From: Ceratotherium simum simum
Taxonomy: Eukaryota; Chordata; Mammalia; Perissodactyla; Rhinocerotidae
Assembly: GCF_000283155.1 (NCBI RefSeq)
Contig: NW_004454216.1
Location: 2,367,302-2,431,301 of the forward strand
Direction: 5' to 3'
DNA: 64,000 nt
Part shown: piece by piece, positions 63,725 through 64,000 of the stretch
Position numbering within the stretch: the stretch's first letter is position 1
How the letters are laid out: each line of letters opens with the position of its first letter
Translations under genes and position numbers: made by a program
The notes under the pieces: generated by a model
Seen by the model: only the letters and a program-made list of their open reading frames with translations
What the model was told of the DNA's origin: nothing
The model's database searches: none

Positions 63725-64000
63725 TTTTTTTTTTTTTGGGGAGGAAGATCAGCCCTGAGCTAACATCCGTGCTAATCCTCCTCTTTTTGCTGAGGAAGAC
63801 CGGCTCTGAACTAACATCTATTGCCAATCCTCCCCCTTTTTTCCCTTTTTCTCCCCAAAGCCCCAGTAGATATTTGTATGTCATAGTTGCACATCCTTCT
63901 AGTTGCTGTATGTGCGACGCAGCCTCAGCATGGCCGGAGAAGCAGTGCGTCGGTGCGCACCTGGGATCCGAACCCGGGCTGCCAGTAGCGGAGCGTGCGC
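63725..64000 (-). mobile_element. ERE SINE, antisense, truncated by window end
   Basis: T run, two 'gaggaaga' modules, 'ccccagtagatatttgtatg' and the head up to 'gccagtagcggagcgtgcgc'. The GGCCGGCCC end lies past 64000. Confidence 0.93.

Larger units (their letters stand above)
59715..64000 (-). mobile_element. Long antisense L1M element, interrupted by five EREs, running off the window
   Basis: On the minus strand, reading from right to left, the order is the inter-ORF/ORF1-side region ('cagagatctgtgggtcaccat'-type text at 63360-63400), then the endonuclease side of ORF2, then the reverse-transcriptase side (59715-60120; plus-strand landmarks 'ggataaattccacttggcca', 'atctggtccggggctttt'). 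Plus-strand text 'aggtcagagaacatactttg' at 60522 and 'gcttgctagatatagaattc' at 62470 are well-known L1ME landmarks. Stops and frameshifts are throughout; no functional protein. Confidence 0.85.

Overview
This is nuclear DNA from a placental mammal, almost certainly a perissodactyl (horse/ass/zebra, or possibly rhinoceros or tapir). The reason is the dominant young SINE: about fifteen copies of a tRNA-derived element with the 'gggGCCGGCCCcgtggc' head and the 'gaggaagat...gctaacatc' body, which I recognise as the equine repetitive element (ERE) family. Older layers are typical eutherian repeats: L1, MIR, L2, MaLR LTRs, MER5A, MER20 and Tigger. Coding exons are short islands in this background, and nearly all open frames longer than 60 codons lie in repeats or are chance.

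Three genes are readable. In the order seen here they match human 3q13.33 as I remember it, in inverted orientation: ADPRH (minus strand, CDS 8680 down to 4198), CD80 (plus strand, 5' UTR exon ending at 23295, CDS 24377-47509), and the 3' part of TIMMDC1 (minus strand, three last coding exons 58425 down to 52452). ADPRH and CD80 diverge from a roughly 12 kb intergenic interval. CD80 and TIMMDC1 converge tail to tail about 5 kb apart. All splice junctions given were read from GT/AG signals with matching phase, and each reconstructed frame is open.

Layout: 1-4.2 kb is ADPRH 3' flank with an L1 3' end and an LTR remnant. 4.2-8.7 kb holds the ADPRH coding exons. 10.57-11.19 kb is a CpG island with a 100-N assembly gap, the likely ADPRH promoter. 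11.2-23.1 kb is intergenic and mostly old repeats. 23.1-47.8 kb is CD80, whose large second intron (24.5-36.2 kb) contains an internally deleted L1 with target-site duplication. 47.8-51.9 kb is the CD80 downstream region. 51.9-64 kb is TIMMDC1, whose right-hand intron is filled by a long antisense L1 riddled with EREs.

The genes do not form an operon-like system. ADPRH is a cytosolic ADP-ribosyl-arginine hydrolase, CD80 is the B7-1 costimulatory ligand for CD28/CTLA-4, and TIMMDC1 is a mitochondrial complex I assembly factor. I see no undescribed biological system. The most interesting points are the extended cytoplasmic tail of CD80, the monomer-like tandem repeats in the 5' region of the L1, the clean SINE target-site duplications, and the assembly gap at the ADPRH promoter.
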